A stretch of DNA of 64,000 nucleotides from Scatophagus argus (lineage: Eukaryota > Chordata > Actinopteri > Scatophagidae). Below the pieces are notes generated by a model. That model did not search any database. It saw only the letters and a program-made list of their open reading frames with translations, and was not told the DNA's origin. Location: NCBI RefSeq assembly GCF_020382885.2, contig NC_058495.1, forward strand, positions 26,916,127 to 26,980,126, given 5' to 3'. The position numbers and the translations under genes were made by a program. Below, piece after piece: positions 1-14,702 of the stretch (within the stretch, counting starts at the first letter, position 1; each line of letters starts with the position of its first letter).

Positions 1-90
1 TGTTGGTCCTGACGAAACACAGCAACAATGACAACAATAAAGGCTAGTTTACAAGCTGTAAGTAATGTGTGTGTATACCAGTGTACAGGT

Positions 91-119
91 GGTGTGTGTG
101 TGTGTGTGTGTGTGTGTGT
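91..119. repeat. (GT)n microsatellite
   Basis: Uninterrupted GT dinucleotide run in what should be a ralgapb intron. Confidence 0.95.
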
Positions 120-407
120 ACCAGTGTGTGGCAGCAGCTGCTCTGTTGGCTCTTTGCTGATCACAGTCACACCTGCAGTGTGTAAAGTGGAAGTTAAAGA
201 AACCAATGAACTCTGACTAACTCATCTCATTATTAGAAATGCTGTTGTATTTCCATATTACTCACATTAACCTTTAAATAACATATTTTCATTTTCACAT
301 TTAGTGTCAGAGGCATCAAACATTCTCACAGATATTAATGTCACTAAAAAAGAAAACTGTCCTTCACTGCACATGAACAGAATATTTGGTAAGAGGTCAG
401 AGCACCG

Positions 408-2671
408 AGGAAGGCGTCGACCAGCGTGCTGACTCCTCTCATGGCTCTGAAGAAGATGTTTGGCAGCCTGCTGTCTCTTCTTAACGTCTCATCCTGCAGT
501 GAGGGAGTCGAACCAACGACCACATGGCGACTGATGTCCACTGGGTTACTGGAAGAAGATTTATTGAAGTTTACTGTAATTAGTGATGTGGTGGTCCTGA
601 ATGACAATAAAAAATCTTCCAGATAAACTTCACGCTCAGATTCATAAGAAAACCAATCGTGTCAGTGTGACAAACACTTTGGTCTACAGGTCTAACTTTA
701 ACAAGTTCATCTTCACAATAAAACACACAAAATGGAGACAGTAACAAAACAAGAGAGAAAACAATAATTGGATGATTGTAAGTTAACCTCACGGGTGGAG
801 ATGATGAGCTCTGATGCAGCACAGAACAACAACGGTCCTGACCAAATAAATATGCTTTTACTCTGAAAAGAAGTCAAGCTGATGCTTTTATAAAAACTTT
901 GTATTTTTAACATGAAAACCTTTTTTAAAGTTGTGAGTGCTGAAAAATGTCATTTCTGTGGAGTTCAGGCAATGAAGCATGATGGAAGAGAGGAAAGTTC
1001 TGGAGCATAAAACTAAAAGCAGGAAACCGTGGCAGAGCTCAGTCCTTCGTTCGCATCCACTGACCTAAACACAAGCCGAGACAAAACTACCTGAGCAGGT
1101 GCAGGAACCTGAACCAGGTGTGAGAGACTCGTTCGTCGTCCAAGTCTGCAGGGATCAGAGCAGCATCTTCATCCGGGACCTTAAAGTGAGGGAAGGACGG
1201 ACCGAAGGTCAGCAGCAGCAACCTGAACGCACCACACGGGGAAACCAGAGGGGCACTCAGAGAGCACAACAAGACCAGCACTCCACTGTCCTGTGAGACG
1301 CAGATCTGAACTCAGCCACGTCTCCTGTCTCCACGCGTCTCCATGCGTCTCCAAAAGCGCCAGAATTCAAAGGCTTAACATCATACAGGAAACACCAGTT
1401 TATTTTATTTTGATAGTTTGTTGATTAGCTTGTTCGTTTGCTGCGTTGTTTACCTGGAGGTCAGGGCGGAGACCACTCGGCTCCACTGCTCCACCACTGC
1501 AGGCTGGTGTCTCCAGCTGCTCAACATCTGTCTGCCCGTCAGCCACAGAGAGCGAGACGGAAAACACCGAGAGCAAGACAGCAACCAGACGTCAAACAGC
1601 ACCGCCATAGACAGGTCAGACAGCTGCTCTGACACACCACCTGCAGAGAGACAGACAGGTGAGGACAGGCAGGTGAGGGACGGACAGGTGAGAGACAGAC
1701 AGGTGAGGGACAGATATGTGAGAGACAGATGAGTGAGGACCTATATGTGAGGACAGACAGGTGAGGGACAAACAGGTGAAGGACAGATGAGTAAGAGACA
1801 GACAGGTGAGGACAGATAGGTGAGAGACAGATGAGTGAGGACCTATATGTGAGGACAGACAGGTGAGGACACACAGACTCACCTGTAGTGATGGGTGGAG
1901 CCAGCATGCCGTGGTTAATGCGAAGGAGGAAGTGCAGCAGAGTCTCCCAGGTGTCTCTGCTCATCACAGCGCTCTCTCTGGCCAATGACTGAACTGCACA
2001 CAACACCTGCTGACAAAGAGAAAGGTAGACGGGCCCTACTGGCTCTGACCTGGGGAAGTAAGACACGAGTTACTTAGTCATTCCAGAAACAATAACAGTA
2101 TCAGCTGCGTCATTGGATCTGTTTGTGTCCTTGGTGAAGAGATTCAGGACAGGTGTGACAGCCCACCTGGGCATGAAAAGGCTACACAGGTGTCGCAGGA
2201 TCTTCTGGACATACAGGTTGGGCTCCCTGCTGATTGGTGGTGGGATGGATTCTTTGGGCGACACAAGGGCCATCAGCCAATCAGTGTAGACATCCACGCA
2301 GAGTTTGACAGTGTCTCCGTCCAATGGGAGAGTCAAACCGTAACACAGCACCTCCATCGTCCACTTTACCTGGAAACACAAACGTGCAGGAGTTTAGTAT
2401 TTCTTAACCAAACAGCATCTGTATCCAGCTTCTGTGATGTCATTTCCTCAGTCCTCTCAGCGTCCAGTTTATTAGGAACGCCAGTCCAGTCTGTTGTGAA
2501 CCCTCCAGGTGTTGTCTTACACTGACACATGTCTGTTGTCCCACTGGACAAAGTTTACTGACCAAGTGAATGATTTTTTGACTCACCTACAACTGTTAAT
2601 CAAACACTGAACACTGATTACATATCAACACCTGAGAGTGTGAGAGCTGTTTGTTTCTGTTTCCACAGAGG

Positions 2672-2713
<42 letters not shown>

Positions 2714-4286
2714 CATGTCATGTCTCCATAAGTCTGACCTTAAACCGGCTCTTCAACCAAAATCAATGATTTACCTTATGGGGACTTGTGTCCCCACCAG
2801 GTGACTGTGTAAACAAACGAATGTCCCCACAAGGTGAGTAAGACACTTCCACACCTGTCCGTCTGTGCGCAGCAGGCTGCGGGTGTCGGGGTTTCCCAGG
2901 CCAGCTCTCAGGGGCTTCACCACTGCAACAGCAACATCTCTGCCCACCGAAGGCGGGAAACAACTGAGCATGCTCACATGGCCACGTCCACTTGACAGTA
3001 ATTGGTCCATGGCTCGCCACTCACTTCTCACCTGAGAGAGACCGATAAAGCTTAACAGGTGAATGAGACGGGTTTTCCCCCCGCAGTTTAAAGTGTTTCA
3101 TGTGACTCTTCAGTCAGGTTAAAGAGTCACTGAAACCGTGAGGCTCGGATTCAGTGGGTCAAGTTATTGTCACGACACGCATGCAGCGGCCATGTTTCTT
3201 TTTGTTTTAGTTTGTTTGTTCTACTACTTGAACCGGTAGGAACAATAACCTACAACAGCCTGTCAAGTTTGGGTGTGATTATGATTACATTTTCTACATT
3301 TTTGCCTGGTTGCCCGTCACAGTTTTTAAAGTTCATCTTTTCTATATCAGTATGTGTTGGAGCGTTGTGAGCACATCCGAGTGCGAATGTCCTTCACAGT
3401 GGGGGACTGTGGACACGAGAGGAGCTGAAAGACACTGCGATAACACAGGAAGTGACGGTTGTGTCCCACAAGCCTCCACGTCTCCTCCCGTGAGCACATG
3501 TTTGTATATAAACAGATACATTAACACGAGAAGCTTGTTTCACATGTAAGATGAGAATCTGTTGGGTACTCAGTAGCTGCAGCCGTTAGATAAATATACT
3601 GCAGTAAAAGTACACAGTATCACAAAGAAGAAAGAGGAAGATCGGCTGATCGTGACGATGTGACAAAGTGCCGCGTCATGTTTGAATAGAAAAGTAATGA
3701 GGTACAAGATGTAACTTGACCTTTCCAAGGCTGTGATTTAGTTTTCACTTTGAGACATTTGGTTTGTCAGCATTGGTGATAATGTTTCAATAAAAGTCAC
3801 TTATGTGTCTGAATAAAAGGAAAGGAAATCATGAAAAGTCCCTTTTTGCCACAAAAACATATCATGAAAGCAACTCTGAAATAAAGAGCTTTACATGGCA
3901 TTAGACTGCAGCTCTGACATTAATGTACTGAGTCACTGTCTGCTTTCGGCTGATCACAAATCAGTTCAGAGGAGCAGAGAAACATTTCAACAGACCCCCA
4001 GTAAACCCATTAAAACTCTGCAGTTAGTTTTAAATGTTGAACAAGTCTCAAAGTCAGTCACAGAATGAAGTGTCATACCTGCCAAGGTGTGTCCAGGTGA
4101 GCCGTCTGCTCCCTCTGATGCACACAGGTGAGCTAACATGCTAACACAAACACAGTCAGGTCACTGTGAAAGTCAAAACTCTGAACTTAAACTTACCTCC
4201 TGCTGCCTTCAGGCTCGGCTGGGAAACTTCACACTTACTTCGTTGCCTTTTGGCCCTGAGCTGTGACTGCCAGGCTCTGCCGTCAT
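408..4286 (-). CDS. ralgapb: Ral GTPase-activating protein subunit beta, 5' part (partial gene)
   Basis: Beta subunit of the RalGAP complex, which with a catalytic alpha subunit switches off RalA/RalB. Only the N-terminal part lies here; the gene runs off the left edge. Exons read by eye (high to low): 4286-4239 (candidate first coding exon), 3031-2855, 2369-2167, 2049-1883, 1640-1454, 1222-1091, 493 to about 408. Peptides matching the family include [23 protein letters not shown], LAREs, [30 protein letters not shown] and IFFRAMRG. Phases agree from 4286 through 1091. One family exon (between TWFRFLH and IFFRAMRG) should lie in 500-1090 and I could not place it. The exon at 3031 has GTG where the human start Met sits. 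The upstream exon supplies an in-frame ATG and 16 residues, but this is inference. The left border of the last exon is approximate. Confidence 0.9.
1656..1868. repeat. GACAGACAGGTGAG-type minisatellite in ralgapb intron
   Basis: Roughly 210 bp of imperfect tandem copies built on GACAGACAGGTGAGG with variants such as GATGAGTGAGGACC. It fills most of the intron between the exons at 1640-1454 and 2049-1883. Every unit carries AGGTGAG on the plus strand, so on the minus (gene) strand the array is CTCACCTGTC-rich. The long Leu/Ser/Cys-rich reading frames here are translations of the repeat, not genes. Confidence 0.9.
2673..2712. repeat. (CA)n microsatellite
   Basis: About 20 CA units in the ralgapb intron between the exons ending at 2855 and starting at 2369. 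Confidence 0.95.
3032..4238 (-). other. ralgapb first intron (putative)
   Basis: No coding exon was recognised. It is bounded by a CAG acceptor just above 3031 and, if the candidate first exon is right, a GTAAGT donor below 4239. A short open segment with a donor-like end near 4075-4143 was considered, but its phase does not join the next exon. Confidence 0.5.
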
Positions 4287-5065
4287 GATGATGCACATTA
4301 ACAGTTTAGAGTCAACAGACAGACTGAACCACTGACACAGCATCAGAGACAAACACAGACAGAGAGACAGACAGGTCTCACTCTGTTACTTCTGGCTGTA
4401 GTTACATCTCCCGACCTCTTGGTGGTGCTGTGTTAAAAAGTCCTCATCCTTCTCACCGTAACAACTGACCGTTTGGTGTTTTTGACTCATTCAGCTTTTC
4501 TTTGTTGCTCATTTTGCCTTTGAACTGAGCTCATTATGGGTTTAGATTTAACTTTGTGACAGAGCAGAGTTGCTGCACCAGCGTGTTGTCATGTTGTGTT
4601 AAAATCAGTCTCTGATTTTTGGACAAAAATCTTAACCCTTTACGGACTTTTTAACGGAATTTTCTTAATTTAATGATTAACTGAGTAAAATCATCAACTG
4701 CTTCACAAAAAGATTGTTGGTTGCAGCTTTAAGCCGAGTTCGTCTCTCGGATTTCCACTTAATATGAAAACAGTCAAGTTAAAGATCAAACTTTATTTAA
4801 ATCAATAAAACATAAAACAAATTTCACATTCAAAAGCGCTCATTTCCATGACAACCACACATTCACATTACCATTGGAGTGCGTGATCCCAAGGAGTGCT
4901 GTGATTGGCTGAGGTTAATACGTTTCATTTCCTGCAGTAATATTATAGTTGCCAGGCAACACAGCAGAGCTGTGCTGATTGGCTGGCAGTGAGGGACAAA
5001 AAAAAAATCAACTGAAATTGTGGCAGCATGAAGGCGATTGGTCAGAGGAACAGGTGACCCGTCAG
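4287..5065. other. Intergenic: ralgapb 5' side and ctsa 3' UTR
   Basis: Contains the presumed ralgapb promoter and, at 4792-5065, the ctsa 3' UTR. No open frame of interest. Confidence 0.6.
4792..4797 (-). terminator. Polyadenylation signal of ctsa
   Basis: AATAAA on the minus strand, about 270 bp beyond the ctsa stop codon. Confidence 0.7.
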
Positions 5066-8000
5066 TCAGTAGGGTTGTTTCTTGATGAATCTGGAGAACA
5101 TGGTGAAGGCAGCACCTGGTTTGTCTGATGGAACCATGTGACCAGAACCCTGCAGGAGGACAGAGGTCAAAGGTCAGCAACTAATGACATCACAGGCTCA
5201 CTGAAGGTGAGCTGATGGCGGGGATGAAGGCGTTCACCTTGACAGTGAGGAAGGCGATGTTGTTGAACTCTTTGACGAAGCCTCCGACCTGCTGGCTGTC
5301 TCCATCATTGTAGAGCCACGTCCTCCTCTGGACCTCCACCTGAGACACACACGGAGGTCAATACACCTGGACACCGCTGCTGCTGCTGTGGAGAACATCT
5401 GGCTAAGCGCAACACTTCTGGTCACAGCCAGACTACCTGACATCACACCTGGGAGACCATGTGACTCCTGTCCTGGATGATGAAAGTTTTCACTGAGATG
5501 CTAACACGTGCGTTACTGAATCAGTTTTCTCTCCTGCTTTCCTTCCAGTTCAGCAGCTCAAGTCAAACAAGTTCCACGTGAGGTTACCTGCTGCTGCAGA
5601 GACTCCACAAACCACTCGTCCCCCATGAAGTTACAGGCCATGTCCACATCCCCGTTATACACCAGGACCCGGTACTTCTGAAGAGAGAACACAGCACTTT
5701 CAACAAGGACATGCCCCCAAACACCTGAAGAAACAAGCCACGCCCACTTGGGAACAAACATTAAAACCGAATGAAGTCTGGTGTACTTGAGAACAAGCTG
5801 TGTCCTTTTCATGAGTTCAACACTGACCAGAGCAGTAAGCAGCTTCAGGTACTGCTTCCTGACGTCCAGGTAGACACGGCCGTAGTTCAGATTCACCTCG
5901 GCGCTGAAACACAATGCACAGGTCAGTACAGGTGTGTACTGTACAGGTGTGTACAGAGCTGAGCTGGAGTCTGAGGTGAGGACCCAGTCGAGGGAGACAT
6001 CTTGTGGGTTGTTTGGGCCTGCGTCGTGTACAGGTGACTTACCTGCAGACGACCCAGTCCAGGGCCTTGGGGCTGATATGCAGCGCTGATCGGACGAATG
6101 CGTTGTTCAGGTAGAGGGACGAGGGGGTGGAGTTAGTGCAGGGAGGGTCCAGACGGACAGACAGGTGGAGAGACGCCAGACCTCGTAACTTCTACACACG
6201 GAGACAGAGGAGAACCTGGTTTCTATTCTCGAGTCAGGTGAATTAACGTCAGCGTAAAGACGTCAGGTGGATTCATACGCACCTGGTTCCACAGCCAAGT
6301 CCACTGATGGTTGATGAACGAGTTTCCCAGATCTCTGATCACCAGCTCACCTGCTTCAGTACTGACAATCAAGAGCAACCGGTCAGCAACAGGAGGTACA
6401 ACAGAAACACCTGCTGCAGGTGAGGTTCATTTTAGCAGTCTTGTTTTTGATTAAACGGCCAAAGATTAAAGGTTACCTGAGTCTCTGGGGGACTCCACCT
6501 GCACAGGGCGCATACAGGTTGTATATGTTCAGCCCTGAACTGTAGACAATCATCTGAACCTCAGACAGCTGCAGAGGGAAACAAACTGGTTTAATCAGGT
6601 AAAAAGACCCGATCTGGTCCTCAATCCAGGTTCAACCACCTGGAAGTAAACCTCCACAGGCGGTTTGAGACTCACGCTGTCTGAGCAGTTCTGGTTGGGG
6701 TTGTTGTAGAAGTTGCACTTCCCGTCCCTGCAGCAGAACATTTGCAACTCTTTCCACAGCTGACTTCCCAGGAGGCCGTGGTAGTAGGCAAAGTACACCA
6801 GAGAGTTATCATTCATCTCATAACTTGACATCCCGTTTCCCACGGCAACACCCTGCAGGACAGGTGAGATGTAGCTAGTATGACAGGGTCGCTAACGTTA
6901 GCATCCACAAGCTAACGGTGATATGTCCCTACAATGCAGTACCACTACAGTACACACGGCAGAGGCAGTGAGCCGTACTGTACTACCAGGGTATAGTACT
7001 GCAGTATTAATGTGTACCTGCAGGTTGAGGCTGGTGTCCTCCATCACTCTCTCGGCCAGTGTTGGGATGTAGATTCCTCCATAACTCTCGCCGGTGAGGA
7101 ACAGCTCGTTCTGGCTGAACTCTGGAAACAGACGGAAGAACTCCTTCAGAGCCAGGTAGTTATTCATCGACACCTGCAGAGAAAAACAAGCGCTTTAAGA
7201 CCCGCCGCCGAACACCTGTGAGCCAATCATGAGCCGACTCCCGGGTCTGTCACTGACCTCCGTGTCGTTGGTGACGTAGTTCTTATCGTCAGAGTACGAG
7301 AAGCCAACTCCGGCTGGAGACTCCAGGTACAACATGTTGGCAATCTGCTCAGAAACGGTGAACGAATCAGAAATTACACCCACGTTAACCATGTGACCAC
7401 ACCACCCGAGTCACATGACTGCGTGCGTGTGGTCCATATTGGTCACCCGATGAACTGACCTTGTTCCACGAGTACGGGTTGTACTGAAGCGTCGCTCCAT
7501 CGCCCTGGATCTGGAATGACAGGCCAACAGGTGTTGCTGTGACATCACACTGATGAAGAGGAGTGTGGGTCAGGTGGGTGGAGTTTACCTACCAGGAAGG
7601 GGCCGTGTTCAGTCAGAAGGCCATCCAGAGAGCTGCAGCCGGGACCACCGTTCAACCACAACACCACCGGGTCAGAGGACGGGTTGTTCTGGGACTCCAC
7701 AAACCTGAAAGAACAACAACGACACGCTGAGGTGACGCACGGACACCCAGGTGGATGTTATCACCTACACTCAGGTGTGCCTGCATGGACTAAAGCTCAG
7801 GGGAAAAAACCCTCAGGTTTTCCGGTTCATCTTTTTAATAAAGTGTCCACAGGTAACTCACCTGAGTTTAGGATTCAGCTAAAGGGACAAAAGCAAAGAG
7901 TTGTAACGATACGCATGCATACCAGGTGTATTTCAGGTACTGACCAGTAGTGCAGGTGTTTTCCATCAGCCACACTCAGGTATCCTGAGTAATGTCTGAA

Positions 8001-8111
8001 GCTCGGCTGTTTCTGCAGACCAGGCAGGTAAGTCACTTCGTCTCCAGCCGGGGCTGCATCACCACCCAGCAGAGAGAACAGGAAGCAACACAACACCGCC
8101 CCCACCTGCAT
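5066..8111 (-). CDS. ctsa: Cathepsin A / lysosomal protective protein (serine carboxypeptidase)
   Basis: Lysosomal serine carboxypeptidase that also stabilises beta-galactosidase and neuraminidase 1. Coding exons: 8111-7945, 7704-7593, 7510-7460, 7344-7258, 7173-7018, 6852-6676, 6568-6477, 6361-6283, 6191-6043, 5903-5828, 5677-5588, 5339-5238, 5149-5066. Every junction phase closes, giving 473 residues (human 480). Seen: signal peptide at about 1-21, [11 protein letters not shown], catalytic Ser169 in GESYGG, the Asp motif NGDVDMACN near 390-396 and catalytic His450 in GSGHMVPSD. The protein ends in KKQPY, close to the human NKQPY. The start is the ATG that directly follows a splice acceptor at 8112-8113, so exon 1 is noncoding, probably ending at 9050. 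The full catalytic set is present and no defect was seen. Confidence 0.97.
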
Positions 8112-8165
8112 CTGAAACAACAGGAAGTGACATCAACACCACCCCCACCTGCATCTGAGACAGAC
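8080..8165 (-). repeat. 43-bp tandem duplication over the ctsa acceptor and start codon
   Basis: The segment holding the splice acceptor plus ATGCAGGTGGG occurs twice, offset by 43 bp (start codons at 8109-8111 and 8152-8154), with only a few differences. 43 is not a multiple of 3, so using the upstream acceptor and ATG would put the ORF in a different frame from cathepsin A. Confidence 0.85.
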
Positions 8166-9049
8166 ATTACAGCAAAACAATTCAGTGCAAGCATCCCAAG
8201 TAGTGGGAGAACCAGAACCTGGTCAAAAAGGTTGCATTTCAGTGAGGTGTCGACTGTGGTCGAGTTATCACAAGTAAGAGGCTCATAAGCCCGCACGGAC
8301 AGAGAAAGTGTGTGTTTCAATGCGGTATTTTTGAATGCAGTTTCGTAGATGAGGAACCGTGGAGCTAAAAGCACCCAGCAGGGGGCGCTACAGGATTAAG
8401 GGAGCCTGGTCGAGAACACGTGATATCGAGGAAGCTCAGATTGAGGTTTTCTGGATTTTTTTGTCAACTGAATTTACCTTAAGAAGCTGTCGATTTAATT
8501 TGCATCAGTCAGTCCAGATTCATTAAGCGTTGTGATCGTATTTAATTGGCGGATTGTTAAATTCACTTTGGCAGACAGACGATATGCGGTTAGCTTGTTT
8601 TTGCAGAACGAGTCGAAATCTCATGCTTTTAGAAGTTATGTTTGTGACATATTTTCTGTCTGCCGAATTTATCACAAAAGCATTCGCACTTTGAACTCGT
8701 CTCTTGCGTTTTAAAATAACTGATCTGAACACAAATAGTTAATTTACTTCTTACTGAACTAAATTTTCAAAAGGACGTGCATGGATCAAACTGATCCATT
8801 TATCAGGAATAAATCAGGATCAGTTTGTTAAAGCGGCTCTTTAGTGTCAGACAGGCCAACTGCTCACACTACACACTGAAACAGTTTAATACACACACAG
8901 TGTAGTTTGTGTTCGCCAGTGTAGACCATAACCCGGAAACAAGTGAGGCGTCTGCTCACACAAAACAACAGCAAAGTGTGAGTGAGAAAAGCGTAAAACG
9001 CAGACGGAGATCTGAACGGAGATTATTTCAGTCAGAGAAACAAACTCAC
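8166..9049 (-). other. ctsa intron 1 (putative)
   Basis: No coding content recognised. Bounded by the ctsa acceptor and by a strong GTGAGT donor below 9050. Confidence 0.5.
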
Positions 9050-9250
9050 CTCGTCTGCCCGCCTGCCTGTTCACACTTGGTTTCTCGTTCAGCAGGGAAA
9101 CTTAATCGGACTGCAGCTGCCAACAATGAAAGCTCAAACCAGGTCACATGAGAGCGGCCGGTCACGTGACGCTCCCGTCAGTCACGTGCGCCAATCACCA
9201 ACGTCTGAGTTTCCCCAGAATTTAGGAGCGGGAAAACACGTGACTTTCAG
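9050..9250 (-). promoter_or_regulatory. ctsa noncoding first exon and promoter with E-box cluster
   Basis: A consensus donor (GAG|GTGAGT on the minus strand) at 9050/9049 marks the end of a likely 5' UTR exon. Upstream on the gene strand lie the palindrome GTCACGTGAC at 9161-9170, GTCACGTG at 9181-9188, CACGTGAC at 9237-9244 and a CCAAT at 9191-9195. GTCACGTGAC is the consensus CLEAR element bound by TFEB/TFE3, and cathepsin A is an established member of that lysosomal network. The motifs are seen; their function here is inferred. Confidence 0.65.
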
Positions 9251-9626
9251 ATTTTCACAGCTGATGAACACCGATTTCCTGGATGCCAACAGCCGCCGTT
9301 ATTATTAGCCATACTTCTATACTACTATTATTAGATATTATTAGTCACATTTCTATTATCTGATATCAATGTTTCTGCTGGATTATTATGCCAAGTTTTG
9401 GTTCTGAGCAAGAGAAACAGCAATCGGCTTGTGGTTCATAAGAATCATCTTGTTTTCCAAACATGATGTGACCAAGTCAAGCTACAACAATCCGGTTTGG
9501 TAAGAAGAGTAGGGTTGAATCTGTGACAATCAGTCGTACGATTGGCTGAATCTGATCATGTGATCGCAGGTTACTGGTTAGACTGGAAACAGACAGCTGG
9601 ATGAAATCAAACCATCCTGAGGAAGC
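9251..9626. other. Intergenic between ctsa promoter and snrpb 3' end
   Basis: Short AT-richer spacer with no recognisable feature. Confidence 0.5.
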
Positions 9627-9632
9627 TTTATT
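9627..9632 (-). terminator. Polyadenylation signal of snrpb
   Basis: AATAAA on the minus strand, about 75 bp past the snrpb stop. Confidence 0.8.
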
Positions 9633-9706
9633 AAAAAATACAAAAACAGAACATTTCCAAAAACAAACATCTATACAACGTATGAGTCTCAGAGGGTGGG
9701 GCTCCT

Positions 9707-13086
<3,380 letters not shown>

Positions 13087-13349
13087 GTTTGCGGTTCTGA
13101 TGGCTCCGATTCCCTCCGGATTCAGAGAACAAATCTAAAAAATTGACCCGCGGAGATCCCGCCAGGCCCGTCTTTATGAGAGACTCACAGGAAGTGACGT
13201 AGGTGGAGAGCGCCGCAGCGGAAGTGTTCCTACCCGAACAAATTCAGCATGTAGAGGTTCCTTTTTTTAAAAATGTAGTCATTTTTTGAACAATACGTTT
13301 TGTAAACGAAACGTTGTAACACAAAAGTTAAATTAAAAAGTAAACATTT
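13087..13349. promoter_or_regulatory. snrpb promoter / 5' UTR region
   Basis: CpG-rich sequence up to about 13220 directly upstream of the snrpb ATG, turning AT-rich after 13260. The start of transcription cannot be placed exactly. Confidence 0.5.
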
Positions 13350-13575
13350 TGGCAAACTTTTGGTCCAACATCAGTGTGTGACCTCACAAATGCTCTACTG
13401 CATGAATGGGCACAAATTCCCACAGAAACACTCCAACATGTTGTGGAAAGCCTTCACAGAAGAGTGGAAGCTGTTAGAGCTGCAAAGCTGTCTGTGTGTT
13501 TACAATGAGACGTCATTAAAGTCCCTGTTGGTGAGATGGGCAGCTGTCCCAATACTTTTGTCTATATAGTGTTTA
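13350..13575 (+). mobile_element. Tc1/mariner-like transposase C-terminal remnant
   Basis: Plus-strand frame reads DLTNALLHEW, then TLQHVVESLHRRVEAV, which resembles the C-terminus of Tc1/mariner-type transposases. The reading then runs into a stop. The end CAATACTTTTGTCTATATAG is a familiar terminus of such elements in fish. Only the last 200 bp or so is present, so this is a dead fragment. Confidence 0.6.
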
Positions 13576-13827
13576 CAGTAATTCAGTCAGAATATATATA
13601 AACTTCACACAAGAGAGGGATGATCCAGAGACAACATCTGTGAGAGGCAGGAGAGAGCAAGACGTCCTCAGATGTGGACGCCCACACCGAGACCTTCATC
13701 AGCCGCGCTTCTGTACATATTTAAAATATTCTGATGATCGATAAATAATCAGTAAGTGTTCAGTTTTCCTGACAGTGAAGAGATCACCACATTAATCTGA
13801 TTCAGATAACAGTGAACAGAAGAAGAA

Positions 13828-14182
13828 GGGGCAGCCGTGGCCTAGAGGTTGGAGAAGCGGCTTGTGATCGGAGGGTCACCGGTTCGATTCCCCCACCAAG
13901 AAAAGAAAAATTTGGGTGTGGTGGAGTGATTAATGCGGAAAAACATGTTCCCCCCCTCCATTAGCCGGCTGATGTGCCCTTGAGCAAGGCACTTAACCCC
14001 CCAGTTTGCTCCCCGGGCGCTTGATGCTGCCCACTGCTCCTGTGTGTGTTTCACTGCATGTAATTTGCTGGGTGTTGCATGTGTGTGTTCAGCTAAGGAT
14101 GGGATAAATGCAGTAGTAAAATTCAGTATGTGTGTATGTAAAAATATATATACTGTCAATAAAGTGATTCTTCTTCTTCTTT
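13828..14182 (+). mobile_element. tRNA-derived SINE (V-SINE-like)
   Basis: Starts with a tRNA-like head: box A GTGGCCTAGAGG at 13837-13848 and box B GGTTCGATTCC at 13881-13891. A body follows containing TTGAGCAAGGCACTTAACCC, a conserved core seen in many fish SINEs. It ends with a TTC-rich tail. The copy is near full length. The family name is from memory; the tRNA-like promoter boxes are seen directly. Confidence 0.8.
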
Positions 14183-14702
14183 TAAGAAGAAGTGAAAGAC
14201 TCCATCTGTTGCTGTTCCTAATGTGACCGTTTGAAAAATACAATTTGGATCAAAGATCAGTAAAAACAAACACATTTCTTTGACTTTATTATTGATTGAA
14301 AAAGAATTCATAAAATAAATAAATGATTTATGTTGAAGTGTAGCTTTGGTTCAGTGGAGTAAAATGATGCACATATTCACGCCGCGAGTGAAGCTCCGGT
14401 CTGATGAAACGTGTCACCGTCACAGACTTCAGTCCGCAGCTCAGGAACCTCCGTCCACCTTGAAGCAGAGCACCTGTGCAGGTCAGTGGACTCCACAAAC
14501 CGATCTGTAGTCAGTTTCGTGTTTGTCACTGTGACTCGTGACGGTTATAAAACTCGTGAACCGATCAGCTCATTGATCCTCTCTGCTCCTCATCATCAGT
14601 CGGAGGTTTCCCGTCACTCCGCTGCGGGCTGGTCGCCATGGTAACCCGGGCTCCCGCCGCCGGCCGCGCGCCGCAGTGAGCAGCAGCAGCAGCAGCAGAG
14701 GG
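14183..14702 (+). promoter_or_regulatory. Promoter / 5' UTR of the RNF182-like gene
   Basis: AT-rich until about 14390, then CpG-rich from 14620 to the first coding exon with a GCAGCAGCAGCAG run. The CpG-rich stretch and a first exon ending in a GTGAGT donor suggest a promoter here. Confidence 0.5.

Noticed and set aside
960-1065. Possible missing ralgapb exon around 1000-1060
   Set aside because: A weak similarity after an acceptor-like site, but the frame meets a stop and there is no good donor.
4075-4143. Open segment starting [10 protein letters not shown] as a ralgapb first exon
   Set aside because: It ends in the wrong phase for the exon at 3031; the 4286-4239 segment fits.
13828-13900. 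Functional tRNA gene
   Set aside because: Box A and box B are present but the cloverleaf is poor and the sequence continues as a SINE body.
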